Assembly: GCF_018325905.1 (NCBI RefSeq)
Contig: NZ_AP021901.1
Coordinates: 1,116,001 to 1,180,000 of the forward strand
Origin: Pseudomonas sp. St316
GTDB taxonomy: Bacteria; Pseudomonadota; Gammaproteobacteria; Pseudomonadales; Pseudomonadaceae
Length of the DNA stretch: 64,000 bases
Direction: 5' to 3'
Position 1 is the stretch's first letter. Each line of letters begins with the position of its first letter. The notes beneath the pieces are model-generated. The model was not told the DNA's origin. It saw only the letters and a program-made list of their open reading frames with translations, and did no database searches. Made by a program: the position numbers and the translations under genes. Shown one piece after another: positions 23,739 to 31,641 of this stretch.

Positions 23739-24542
23739 TCAATGCACAACCGAATTCGGTGGCAAATGCCCCAGCCGCTCGGTCAGCCGGATGCGTTGGA
23801 TCGGATCGTCGCTGAGCATCAGGGCATGCTCCAGGTCGAAGCGTTCGGCGTTGGGGCAATCGAGTCGCTGATACAGGCTGGCGCGGGCCAGGTAGTCGGC
23901 GGCGCTGGCGTTGCCCAGTTCCAGCACCCGTTCGGCGTCGATCAAGGCCGCGATGTAATCGTCGTTCGCCAGATGCAGTTGACGCAGGTTGCGCGACAGG
24001 CGCTGCAGCATCTGCATCGGCTCGGCGTTGACCAGATGTTCAGCCTTGAGCTGCATGTTCGCGCCGTATTGGCGCTGTAGCAGTTCCCGGCAGTCATTGG
24101 GGTACAACCGGCGGCCACCGCACGGATCGAGCAGGTGATCGGCGCCGGGCACCTTCAACAGGAAATGCCCGGGGAAATTGACACCGACCATCGGAATTTC
24201 CAGGCCTCGGGCCAGTTCCAGGGCAATCAGGCCGAGGGCCAGGGGTTGCCCGCGTTTGCGCGCCAGGACTTTGTCCAGCAACGCCGCTTGTGGTCGCAGA
24301 GGCGTGAAGTCGTCCTGGGCGAAGCCCAAGTCATTGAGCCGTCGCAGCAAGGGCTGGCCCAGTTCACTGACAGGCAGCATCGGCAGGCCATGGCTGACTC
24401 GCTGTTGCAGCGCCTTGAAATCCTTCAGCAAGGCCGGTACGTCGACCTCGCGATCATGTTCGGCAGCGATCCACAGCGCCGCTTCGAACAGCGCCGGCGG
24501 CGAGCGGTGCAGACAATCAAAAAAGGCTTGGCGCGGTTTCAT
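23739..24542 (-). CDS. SirB1 / transglutaminase-like family protein
   Basis: A 267-residue protein starting MKPRQAFFDCLHRSPPALFEAALWIAAEHDREVDVP. It belongs to the SirB1 family: a transglutaminase-like N-terminal region (about 30-180, with LARKRGQPLALGLIALELARGL and VNFPGHFLLKV) and a TPR-like C-terminal helical part (DAERVLELGNASAADYLARASLYQRL). The usual catalytic Cys/His/Asp set is not clearly intact, so it is probably not a functional transglutaminase. Function unknown. Upstream in-frame extension to 24641 was not used because the Met at residue 34 of that frame has the family start. It is convergent with maiA. Confidence 0.8.
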   Translation of the reverse strand: MKPRQAFFDCLHRSPPALFEAALWIAAEHDREVDVPALLKDFKALQQRVSHGLPMLPVSELGQPLLRRLNDLGFAQDDFTPLRPQAALLDKVLARKRGQPLALGLIALELARGLEIPMVGVNFPGHFLLKVPGADHLLDPCGGRRLYPNDCRELLQRQYGANMQLKAEHLVNAEPMQMLQRLSRNLRQLHLANDDYIAALIDAERVLELGNASAADYLARASLYQRLDCPNAERFDLEHALMLSDDPIQRIRLTERLGHLPPNSVVH

Positions 24543-24729
24543 CGAACTCTCCGGGCTATGCTCCCGTTTTAGCCCCGTCGTGGATTTTCGTCCAGTCTCG
24601 GACAGAGGCTGAAACAGGTTATGCCGAAAAAGACTGATCACCCTGGCGACTTATTCCTGCGTGCTCCAGCAAATTTCGACTGCACGCCTATACTGGCCAA
24701 ACAAACAAAAGTGATTCGGGAGCCTTACG

Positions 24730-25749
24730 ATGTTTGCTCTCATGCAAAGCTCCCGCCTTGAATCGCTGCATCTAAGCGTAGACCCGACGACCGGGTTGAA
24801 GGCGGTGATTGCCATTCATTGCAGCCGTCCCGGGCCCGCCCTGGGAGGCTGTCGTTATCTTGCCTACCCCGACGACGAAAGTGCCGTGGCAGATGCCGTG
24901 CGCCTGGCCCAAGGCATGAGCTACAAGGCAGCGCTGGCCGGCCTGCCCGTGGGCGGCGGGGTGGCGGTGATCATGCGCCCGGCCCATGTCGAGAGTCGGG
25001 CTGCGTTGTTCGAAGCTTTTGGTCGCTGTATCGAGCAGTTGGACGGGCGCTATATCACGGCCATCGACAGCGGCACGTCGGTGGCCGACATGGATTGCAT
25101 CGCCCAGCAGACTCGCCATGTCACCAGCACCACCGCCTCGGGGGACCCCGCGCCCCACGCGGCAATGGGGGTTTTTGCCGGCATCCGTGCCACCGCCATG
25201 GCGCGCCTGGGCAGCGATAACCTCGAAAGCCTGCGGGTGGCGATCCAGGGCCTGGGCAATGTCGGTTATGCCCTGGCCGAACAACTGCACGCCGCGGGTG
25301 CTGAACTGCTTGTCAGCGACATCGACCCTGGCAAGGTGCAATTGGCGATGGAGCAGTTGGGGGCTCATCCGATCGCCAACGAAGCATTGCTCAGTACGCC
25401 CTGCGACATCCTTGCGCCTTGCGGCCTGGGTGGGGTGCTCAACAGCCAAAGCGTGGCGCAACTGCGCTGCTCGGCCGTTGCCGGTTCGGCCCATAATCAG
25501 TTGAGCAACCTGCAAGTGGCCGACCAGTTGGAAAGACGTGGAATTCTCTATGCGCCGGACTATGTGATCAACTCCGGTGGCCTGATCTACGTCGCGCTGA
25601 AGCATCGTGGCGAAGAGCTGTCGACGATCACCGCGCATTTGTCGAAGATCGGTGCCCGGCTCACGGAAGTCTTCGCCCACGCCCAGGCGGAGAAGCGCTC
25701 ACCGGCCCGGGTGGCCGATGAGCTGGCGGAGCGTTTGTTGTACCGCTGA
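24730..25749 (+). CDS. ldh: Leucine dehydrogenase-like amino-acid dehydrogenase with catalytic lysine replaced
   Basis: A 339-residue Glu/Leu/Phe/Val dehydrogenase-family protein, close in sequence to Pseudomonas leucine dehydrogenase. It keeps the substrate-binding Lys66 (in MSYKAALAGL), the catalytic-acid Asp113 (in TAIDSGTS) and the Rossmann loop VAIQGLGNVGYAL. The invariant catalytic lysine of the GGGK motif, expected at residue 78, is a valine (LPVGGGVAVIM), with codon gtg at 24961-24963 instead of aag. The enzyme is therefore expected to have little or no dehydrogenase activity, unless a compensating residue exists. The start ATG 24730 is preceded by ggagccttacg. The gene has its own intergenic region and ends with a REP pair. 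Confidence 0.9.
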   Translation: MFALMQSSRLESLHLSVDPTTGLKAVIAIHCSRPGPALGGCRYLAYPDDESAVADAVRLAQGMSYKAALAGLPVGGGVAVIMRPAHVESRAALFEAFGRCIEQLDGRYITAIDSGTSVADMDCIAQQTRHVTSTTASGDPAPHAAMGVFAGIRATAMARLGSDNLESLRVAIQGLGNVGYALAEQLHAAGAELLVSDIDPGKVQLAMEQLGAHPIANEALLSTPCDILAPCGLGGVLNSQSVAQLRCSAVAGSAHNQLSNLQVADQLERRGILYAPDYVINSGGLIYVALKHRGEELSTITAHLSKIGARLTEVFAHAQAEKRSPARVADELAERLLYR

Positions 25750-25757
25750 AAATACAA

Positions 25758-25850
25758 TTGTGGGAGCGAGCTTGCTCGCGATTGGGGCCGTACATTCGAT
25801 GTCTTCATCGACTGTTACAGCGCTATCGCGAGCAAGCTCGCTCCCACAGT
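25758..25850. repeat. REP inverted pair
   Basis: ttgtgggagcgagcttgctcgc facing gcgagcaagctcgctcccac between the dehydrogenase and glyA stops, a convergent intergenic region. Confidence 0.85.
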
Positions 25851-25865
25851 TGTGCTCGCCTCTAA

Positions 25866-27104
25866 TTACCTCAACAGATACACCGGAAAGCATTCGCACA
25901 GATGCATCACCCGGCGCCGGGTGTTATCCAGGCGCGCTGCGTTGTCCGGTTGCTCCAGCAGGTCGGCGATCAGGTTCGCCACTTCGGCACATTCCGCTTC
26001 GCCAAATCCGCGTGTGGTCAGCGCTGGGGTGCCGATGCGAATGCCGCTGGTGATGGCCGGTTTCTGCGGATCGTTGGGGATCGCGTTTTTGTTCAGTGTG
26101 ATGTGGGCACTTTCCAGCAGCGCCTCGGCGTCTTTGCCGGTGATGTTCATCGAGCGCAGATCGAGCAGGAACATGTGGCAATCGGTACCGCCGGACACCA
26201 CCCGCAAGCCGCGTCGGGTCAGGACGTCGGCCATGACGCGGGCGTTGTCGATCACCCGTTGCTGGTAATGCTTGAACCCGTCGCCCAAGGCTTCGTTGAA
26301 TGCCACGGCCTTGGCAGCGATGACGTGCATCAGCGGGCCGCCCTGGTACACCGGGAAAATCGTCTTGTCGAGCAGGGCGGCATATTGCGCCTTGGCCAGG
26401 ATCAGACCGCCGCGCGGGCCGCGCAGGGTCTTGTGGGTAGTGGAGGTGATGAAGTCGGCGATGCCAACCGGCGACGGGTACACACCGGCAGCGATCAACC
26501 CGGCGTAGTGCGCCATGTCCACCATCAGGTAGGCGCCGATTTCATCGCAGATCTTGCGAAAGCGCTGGAAGTCGATGGTCCGCGAATAGGCCGAGGCCCC
26601 GGCGATGATCATCTTCGGCCGGTGTTCCCTGGCCAGGGCTTCCATTTCTTCGTAGTCGAGGGTTTCGGTTTCCGTGTCCAGGCCATAGGAAAATGCCCGG
26701 TAGATCTTGCCGGAAAAATTCACCGAGGCACCGTGGGTCAGGTGGCCGCCATGGGCCAGGGACATGCCCAGAATGGTGTCGCCGGGTTCAAGTACCGCCA
26801 GGAAAACCGCCTGGTTGGCCTGGGAACCGGAGTGCGGCTGCACGTTGACGTATTCGCAGTTGAACAACTTGCGAGCGCGTTCGATGGCCAGGTTCTCGAT
26901 TTCATCGACGACCTTGCAGCCGCCGTAGTACCGCTTGCCCGGATAGCCTTCGGCGTATTTGTTGGTGAGCACGGAACCCTGGGCCTGGAGCACTTCCTCG
27001 CTGACATAGTTTTCCGAAGCGATCAGCTCCAGGTGGGTTTCCTGGCGGTTGCGCTCGCGGTCGATCAGGCGGGCAATGGCGGGGTCGAAATTTTGCAGGC
27101 TCAT
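25866..27104 (-). CDS. glyA: Serine hydroxymethyltransferase (additional copy)
   Basis: A 412-residue PLP enzyme that interconverts serine and glycine with tetrahydrofolate, or cleaves other beta-hydroxy or alpha-methyl amino acids. The full length starts [39 protein letters not shown]. The PLP lysine is in [13 protein letters not shown], and the Tyr and Glu active-site stretch LELIASENY and [13 protein letters not shown] are intact. Pseudomonas carry more than one glyA; this one is placed 11 bases after a threonine-synthase-like gene and is the last gene of the BenE-DAO-RidA-thrC-like-glyA operon, so it may serve a catabolic rather than housekeeping role. No folate or glycine riboswitch is visible. 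Confidence 0.93.
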   Translation of the reverse strand: MSLQNFDPAIARLIDRERNRQETHLELIASENYVSEEVLQAQGSVLTNKYAEGYPGKRYYGGCKVVDEIENLAIERARKLFNCEYVNVQPHSGSQANQAVFLAVLEPGDTILGMSLAHGGHLTHGASVNFSGKIYRAFSYGLDTETETLDYEEMEALAREHRPKMIIAGASAYSRTIDFQRFRKICDEIGAYLMVDMAHYAGLIAAGVYPSPVGIADFITSTTHKTLRGPRGGLILAKAQYAALLDKTIFPVYQGGPLMHVIAAKAVAFNEALGDGFKHYQQRVIDNARVMADVLTRRGLRVVSGGTDCHMFLLDLRSMNITGKDAEALLESAHITLNKNAIPNDPQKPAITSGIRIGTPALTTRGFGEAECAEVANLIADLLEQPDNAARLDNTRRRVMHLCECFPVYLLR

Positions 27105-27115
27105 GGTGCGATTCC

Positions 27116-28369
27116 TTAGATAAGCGCTTCGGCCAGCGGCGCAGTTACGTGGTGCGGCAACACCCGTGGCTGGTTTTTGGTCGAGTCGGATAGAAAAATG
27201 GAGGTGTCTTTCAAACCGCTGCCGGTGATCAGGATTACGGCGGTCTGCGGTGTGTCGGGGTGTGTTTCGGCGTACTTGAGCAGACCGGCGAAGGCACTGG
27301 CAGCGCCGGCTTCTGGAAACACGCCAGTGCTGGCGGCCAATCTCGACGCGGCGGCGACAATGCTCGGGTCGCTGACACAGATGAACTCACCGCCGCTGGC
27401 GGTGACCGCACGCATGGCCTTGAGGCGATCTCGCGGCAGCGCCACATTGATGCTGCTGGCCAGGCTGGTGGGGGGCCGGCGTTCGGTTTTCTGCATCGAA
27501 CGGTCGTTGCACCAGGCGCGGTACATGAAGTTGCTGTGCTCGGCCTGCACGCCGATCAGACGTGGGATGCGTTCGATCCAGCCCAATTGCAGCAAGTCGA
27601 AAAAGCCTTTGTAGACCGAGCCCAGGATGCAGCCGTTGCCGACGGGCACGAACACCAGGTCCGGCACCTGCCAGTTGAGTTGTTCGCACATCTCGAAGGC
27701 GACGGTTTTCTTGCCTTCGCTCATGTAGGAGTTGATCCCGGTGGTGCGGTTGTACCAGCCGTGCTCTTCGCAGGCGTTGAGGCATTGTTCGAAGGCTTCG
27801 TCATATTGCCCATCGACCAGTACGATCTCGGCGCCGTAGCCCTGCATCTGCGCGAGCTTTTCGCGGGGCGCGCTCTTGGGCAGGTAGATGACGTTGTGCA
27901 AGCCCAGGCTGGCGCTCATCCCGGCCAATGCCGAAGCGGCATTGCCGGTGCTGGCAACCGCCACAGTCCGCGCGCCGGATTGCATCGCGTGGGCCACCGC
28001 CAGGGCGCTGGCGCGATCCTTCAACGACCCGGTCGGTTGCCGCGATTCGTCTTTTACGAAGACTTTGATCCGGGCGCCTTTGCCGAGCAATTCCGGGCGC
28101 GAGTACAGCGGCGTGTTGCCCACCAGTAACGGTGGAATGAACTGCGTCGAGTTCAACGGCATCAAGCGGTCGTAGCGCCACATGCCACGGGCGTGGTCAG
28201 GGGCCAGGCTGTCCCGGGACCATTCGCGCTTGAGTGTCGGGTAATCGTAAAGCGCGTCCAGGGCACCATCGACTTTGCAATGAGGGCAGTAATAACTGAC
28301 CTCATGGGGCTGGTAGCTTCGATCGCAAACCAGGCACTGCAATACATACTCTCTGTACGAATTTTTCAT
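27116..28369 (-). CDS. Threonine synthase-like PLP enzyme with N-terminal zinc ribbon
   Basis: A 417-residue fold-type II PLP enzyme. Residues 12-31 form a zinc ribbon of two CxxC pairs (C12, C15, C28, C31 in [10 protein letters not shown] and YYCPHCK). The PLP lysine is Lys117 in [10 protein letters not shown], and the phosphate cup motif is [17 protein letters not shown]. The rest resembles threonine synthases and threonine/serine dehydratases. Because it sits in a catabolic-looking operon, beta-elimination or another lyase reaction giving an enamine for RidA is more likely than threonine synthesis. The reaction is not proven. The start at 28369 is used; a further 25-codon in-frame extension upstream lacks family sequence. 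Confidence 0.85.
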   Translation of the reverse strand: MKNSYREYVLQCLVCDRSYQPHEVSYYCPHCKVDGALDALYDYPTLKREWSRDSLAPDHARGMWRYDRLMPLNSTQFIPPLLVGNTPLYSRPELLGKGARIKVFVKDESRQPTGSLKDRASALAVAHAMQSGARTVAVASTGNAASALAGMSASLGLHNVIYLPKSAPREKLAQMQGYGAEIVLVDGQYDEAFEQCLNACEEHGWYNRTTGINSYMSEGKKTVAFEMCEQLNWQVPDLVFVPVGNGCILGSVYKGFFDLLQLGWIERIPRLIGVQAEHSNFMYRAWCNDRSMQKTERRPPTSLASSINVALPRDRLKAMRAVTASGGEFICVSDPSIVAAASRLAASTGVFPEAGAASAFAGLLKYAETHPDTPQTAVILITGSGLKDTSIFLSDSTKNQPRVLPHHVTAPLAEALI

Positions 28370-28463
28370 GGTCACCCTCTGAAAGTGCGCTGTGCTGGTG
28401 CTTTCCTTGCCAACGTCGGTCCGGCTCACCGGACCGACGGGCACTCCGCTGACAGAAGGTGTT

Positions 28464-28895
28464 TCAGATCACCATGATGGCGTCGATGGCAACCAGGGTG
28501 TTGCGTGCCAGAGCACTGGCGCCGGCGGTGGTGCGGGCCGGGTAGGGTTTGGTGAAATACTCTTCCATGACGCGGTTGAGGGTCGGGAACTCACTCAGGT
28601 CAGTGATGAACGCCGTGACCTTGACCACGTTCGCCAGGGTGCCACCTGCCGCTTCGGCCATTTGCACCAGGTTGTCGAGGGTCTGGCGCAATTGGCCTTC
28701 GAAATCCTTGGCCAGCACTTCGTTGTTCAGCGCCGAGACCGGGGTCTGTGCCGACAGGTAGATGGTCTGCCCGTGACTGACCTTGATGCCCTGGGAATAG
28801 GTACCCAGTGGCAGTGGCGCCTTGTCGGTGAAAATGACGTTCTCTTCGCCCAGGAAAGGTTTGGCGGCGGGCTGGATTTGAGCGGTGGTTTGCAT
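28464..28895 (-). CDS. RidA-family enamine/imine deaminase
   Basis: A 143-residue member of the RidA (YjgF/YER057c) family, starting MQTTAQIQPAAKPFLGEENVIFTDKAPLPLGTYSQGIKV. The conserved Arg for substrate carboxylate is in YPARTTAGASALA; the usual RxxxGxxxLP is reduced to an RTTAGASALA sequence. RidA proteins hydrolyse 2-aminoacrylate and other enamine/imine products of PLP lyases and FAD amino-acid oxidases. It is positioned in the operon between the FAD oxidoreductase (29 bases upstream) and the threonine-synthase-like enzyme, both potential imine or enamine producers. That setting is the strongest hint of its role. Confidence 0.88.
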   Translation of the reverse strand: MQTTAQIQPAAKPFLGEENVIFTDKAPLPLGTYSQGIKVSHGQTIYLSAQTPVSALNNEVLAKDFEGQLRQTLDNLVQMAEAAGGTLANVVKVTAFITDLSEFPTLNRVMEEYFTKPYPARTTAGASALARNTLVAIDAIMVI

Positions 28896-28924
28896 AGTGA
28901 CGTTCCTTGTTAAGTGGATGGGGG

Positions 28925-30097
28925 TTAGTGCAAATCGGCAACCTGCTTGACGGCCAGGCTGGAAAACTCCTCGTCGCGGCAACGGGCTGGAGAAAAATGC
29001 TGGTAGTTGAGTTGCAGCGCCGCCAGGTCGTCCGGCATGGCGATGCCCAGCGCCGCATGGCTGCACAAACGTGCAATGGCGGGCGCGGCCTGGATGCCGT
29101 AGCCACCGAGGGCGGCGAGCCAGATAAAACTCTCTTGCTGCGGGTCCTGGCCGAGCACCGGCGAGCGGTCGGCGACGAAGGTTCGCAGCCCCGCCCATTT
29201 GTTGATGATCGAGCGCGGGCGCAGGCGCGTGGTGTTTTGCAGGCGATCCATGGTGATGGCCAGATCAAGTTCTTCCGGCAGCGCGTCGCAGGGTAACGAA
29301 GGGCTTTCATCGCAGGGAGAGACGATCAGCCGCCCGGCTTCAGGCTTGATGAAAATATCCTCGTCGACCGTGCCCAGGTAGGGCGTGTGATGTACGTCGC
29401 ACTGTGGATCGACCGCCAGCACGGTGCGCCGTAACGGTCGGACACCGACCTTGGGCACGCCGCAGCGCTCGGCGAACTCATCGGCCCAGGCACCGGCGGC
29501 GTTGACCACGATGGCGGCCTGCAATTGCTGGCCGTCCTGGGTGTGCAAGCGCCAGTGCCCGTCGCGATATTCGCCACGCAGCACTTCGGTCTCGCGCTTG
29601 ACCACACCACCGCGGGCACGCAGCCCACCGAGGTAGGCGCCGTGAATACCGTGCACATCCAGATCGAAGGCGCTGGGCTCGTAGATCCCGGCGCTCCAGG
29701 CGCCTTCGGCGAGGTAGGGGACTAGCTCTTGCACCTGCTTGTCGTCGAGCAGCTCGGCCGTGGGCACTTGCCCCAAGACAGCACTGAAACGCGCTTTGAG
29801 TTTGTCCACCCGTGCTGCCTGGGCCACGATCAGCGCGCCCCGGGGCGACCATAGCGGATGCTCGGCCAGGCCCTCGGGCGGGTTCTCGAAAAAGCGTCGG
29901 GACGCGCAGGTCAGTGAACGGATCTGTTGGTTGCCGTAGCTTTCCATCGAGATCGCGGCTGAACGCCCCGTGGTGTGATAGGCCAGTTGCTGTTCCTGTT
30001 CGAGCAGGCAGACGCTGCCATGGGCTGCCAATTCATAAGCGACAGACACGCCGGCGATGCCGCCACCCACCACAATGAAGTCGTAACGAGCGGTCAT
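28925..30097 (-). CDS. FAD-dependent amine/amino-acid oxidoreductase (DAO family)
   Basis: A 390-residue FAD oxidoreductase of the DAO (D-amino-acid dehydrogenase / sarcosine or glycine oxidase) superfamily. The dinucleotide-binding start is FIVVGGGIAGVSVAYELAAHG, FAD-contacting elements include TTGRSAAISMESYG and VVNAAGAWADEF, and the C-terminal region has NKWAGLRTFVADRSPVLGQDP and LAALGGYGIQAAPAIAR. The substrate cannot be read from sequence: D-amino acids, N-methyl amino acids or glycine are all possible. The gene start overlaps the transporter stop by 4 bases (ATGA), so it is translationally coupled. Imine product would be handled by the adjacent RidA. Confidence 0.87.
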   Translation of the reverse strand: MTARYDFIVVGGGIAGVSVAYELAAHGSVCLLEQEQQLAYHTTGRSAAISMESYGNQQIRSLTCASRRFFENPPEGLAEHPLWSPRGALIVAQAARVDKLKARFSAVLGQVPTAELLDDKQVQELVPYLAEGAWSAGIYEPSAFDLDVHGIHGAYLGGLRARGGVVKRETEVLRGEYRDGHWRLHTQDGQQLQAAIVVNAAGAWADEFAERCGVPKVGVRPLRRTVLAVDPQCDVHHTPYLGTVDEDIFIKPEAGRLIVSPCDESPSLPCDALPEELDLAITMDRLQNTTRLRPRSIINKWAGLRTFVADRSPVLGQDPQQESFIWLAALGGYGIQAAPAIARLCSHAALGIAMPDDLAALQLNYQHFSPARCRDEEFSSLAVKQVADLH

Positions 30098-31299
30098 GGT
30101 CGGCTGCCCTCGGCGATAACGGCGGCTTTGCGTTCGCGGGTATAGGTCAGCACGAAGTGCGCCACGAGGCCGAAGATCAAGCCCCAGAACGCGGCGGCCA
30201 GGCCGAGGAAACTCATGCCCGAAGCCGTCACCAGGAAGGTGATCAGTGCAGCTTCGCGTTGTTTCTCGTCAGCCATGGCGCCGGTCAGCCCGGCACTGAT
30301 CGCGCCAAACAAGGCAAGGCCGGCGAGGGAGGCGATCAATTCTTTCGGCAATGCGGAGAACACCGAGGCCAGGGTGGCGCCGAAGGTCCCCATCAGAATG
30401 TAGAACACCCCGCAGGCGATCCCGGCCATGTAGCGTTTGTCGCGGTCTTCGTGGGCTTCGCGGCCGGTGCAGATCGCTGCGGTAATGGCCGCCAGGTTCA
30501 AACCGTGTGAACCGAACGGGGCCATCAGGATCGAGCCAATCGCGGTGACCGAAATGATCGAGCGTGCTGGCGTGTTGTAGCCCGAGGTGCGCAACACCGC
30601 CATGCCTGGCACGTACTGGCCGGTCAAGGTCACCAGCGCCAATGGCAGGCCGATGTTGATGATTGCGTGCCAGCTCCATTCAGGGGCGATGAAGACCGGC
30701 TGGGCCACGGCGATGGTGATCGAGGTGCTGTTGAGTTCACCGAACGCGGCGGCCACCGCGCAACCGACGATCAGCACCGACAGGATCGCGTAGCGTGGCG
30801 AAAAGCGCTTGAAGATCAGATACGCCGCGATCATCGCCAACACCAGCGCCGGCTGCAGCTTGATCGACGTGAACAGCTCGGCGCCGAAGCGGAACAGGAT
30901 GCCGGCGAGCATGGCAGCGGCAATGGCCTTGGGCAGGCGGCTCATCAGTTTGTCGAACGCACCGGACAGGCCGACCAGCGCGATGATCACCGACGCCACC
31001 ACATAGGCACCGATGGCCTGGGGCAGGGTCACGGTGGGCAGCATCGACACCAGCAACGCTGCACCCGGTGTCGACCACGCGGTGATGACCGGAACACGCA
31101 GGCGCCAGCTCAGGATCAGGCCGGTAATCCCACTGCCAATGGAAATGGCCCAGATCCATGAAGACACCACGTCGTTGGGCAGGTGCGCTTCCTTGGCTGC
31201 CTGGAACACGATGATGAGCGGGCCGGCGTAGGAAATGATCACGGCGATGAAGCCTGCGATGATCGCCGACAGAGATAGATCCTTTCTGAATGTGTCCAT
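30094..31299 (-). CDS. BenE-family benzoate/proton symporter-like transporter
   Basis: A 401-residue inner membrane protein with about 12 hydrophobic segments, starting MDTFRKDLSLSAIIAGFIAVIISYAGPLIIVFQAAKEA. It matches the BenE family (benzoate:H+ symporter). Typical family runs are SWRLRVPVITAWSTPGAALLV and MAPFGSHGLNLAAITAAICTGREAHEDRDKRY. In this operon, with amino-acid enzymes behind it and a MocR regulator in front, it probably imports the operon's substrate, which need not be benzoate. It is the first gene of the operon and is divergent from the regulator at 31642, with an AT-rich 342-base shared promoter region. Confidence 0.88.
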   Translation of the reverse strand: MDTFRKDLSLSAIIAGFIAVIISYAGPLIIVFQAAKEAHLPNDVVSSWIWAISIGSGITGLILSWRLRVPVITAWSTPGAALLVSMLPTVTLPQAIGAYVVASVIIALVGLSGAFDKLMSRLPKAIAAAMLAGILFRFGAELFTSIKLQPALVLAMIAAYLIFKRFSPRYAILSVLIVGCAVAAAFGELNSTSITIAVAQPVFIAPEWSWHAIINIGLPLALVTLTGQYVPGMAVLRTSGYNTPARSIISVTAIGSILMAPFGSHGLNLAAITAAICTGREAHEDRDKRYMAGIACGVFYILMGTFGATLASVFSALPKELIASLAGLALFGAISAGLTGAMADEKQREAALITFLVTASGMSFLGLAAAFWGLIFGLVAHFVLTYTRERKAAVIAEGSRP

Positions 31300-31641
31300 G
31301 ATGTCTCGACTTGGCGCGACAGGAGCGCGCAGTGAATGATTGAGTCGATTGCTTCGATTCGAGATCAGTGTATTTGAATGAATTGAGTTGATTCAATAGG
31401 AGGCAGGAGTGTTACGAAATATTTTTCTGTCGCGGCGGGCTGTTTTTGCGATTTTTATGCATTAACTATTTGATTTTAAATACTATTATTTATTGTAAAA
31501 ATTTCTTCAGGTCGCATTGAGAAACGATTCAATAATCGTATCAATCGATTCAATGTGTCATTTGTGTCGAATTATTAGTTGCCTAACCTCCATGTGATAT
31601 GCTCGGATATTCATCATTTCTACGATGGGCAGTGATCATTC
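31300..31641. promoter_or_regulatory. AT-rich divergent promoter region with GATTCAAT repeats
   Basis: Strikingly AT-rich compared with neighbours. GATTCAAT occurs at 31390-31397, 31526-31533 and 31547-31554; the last two are 21 bases apart (two helical turns). Related pieces (TTGAGTCGATTG, TTCGATTCGAG, AATTGAGTTG) lie at 31340-31390. The arrangement of direct repeats at helical spacing fits a MocR-type operator controlling both the BenE operon and the regulator itself. Confidence 0.6.

Noticed and set aside
25866..27104. Glycine or folate riboswitch in front of the SHMT operon
   Set aside because: The gene starts 11 bases after the preceding stop and no structured leader is visible before the operon's first gene beyond the AT-rich operator region.
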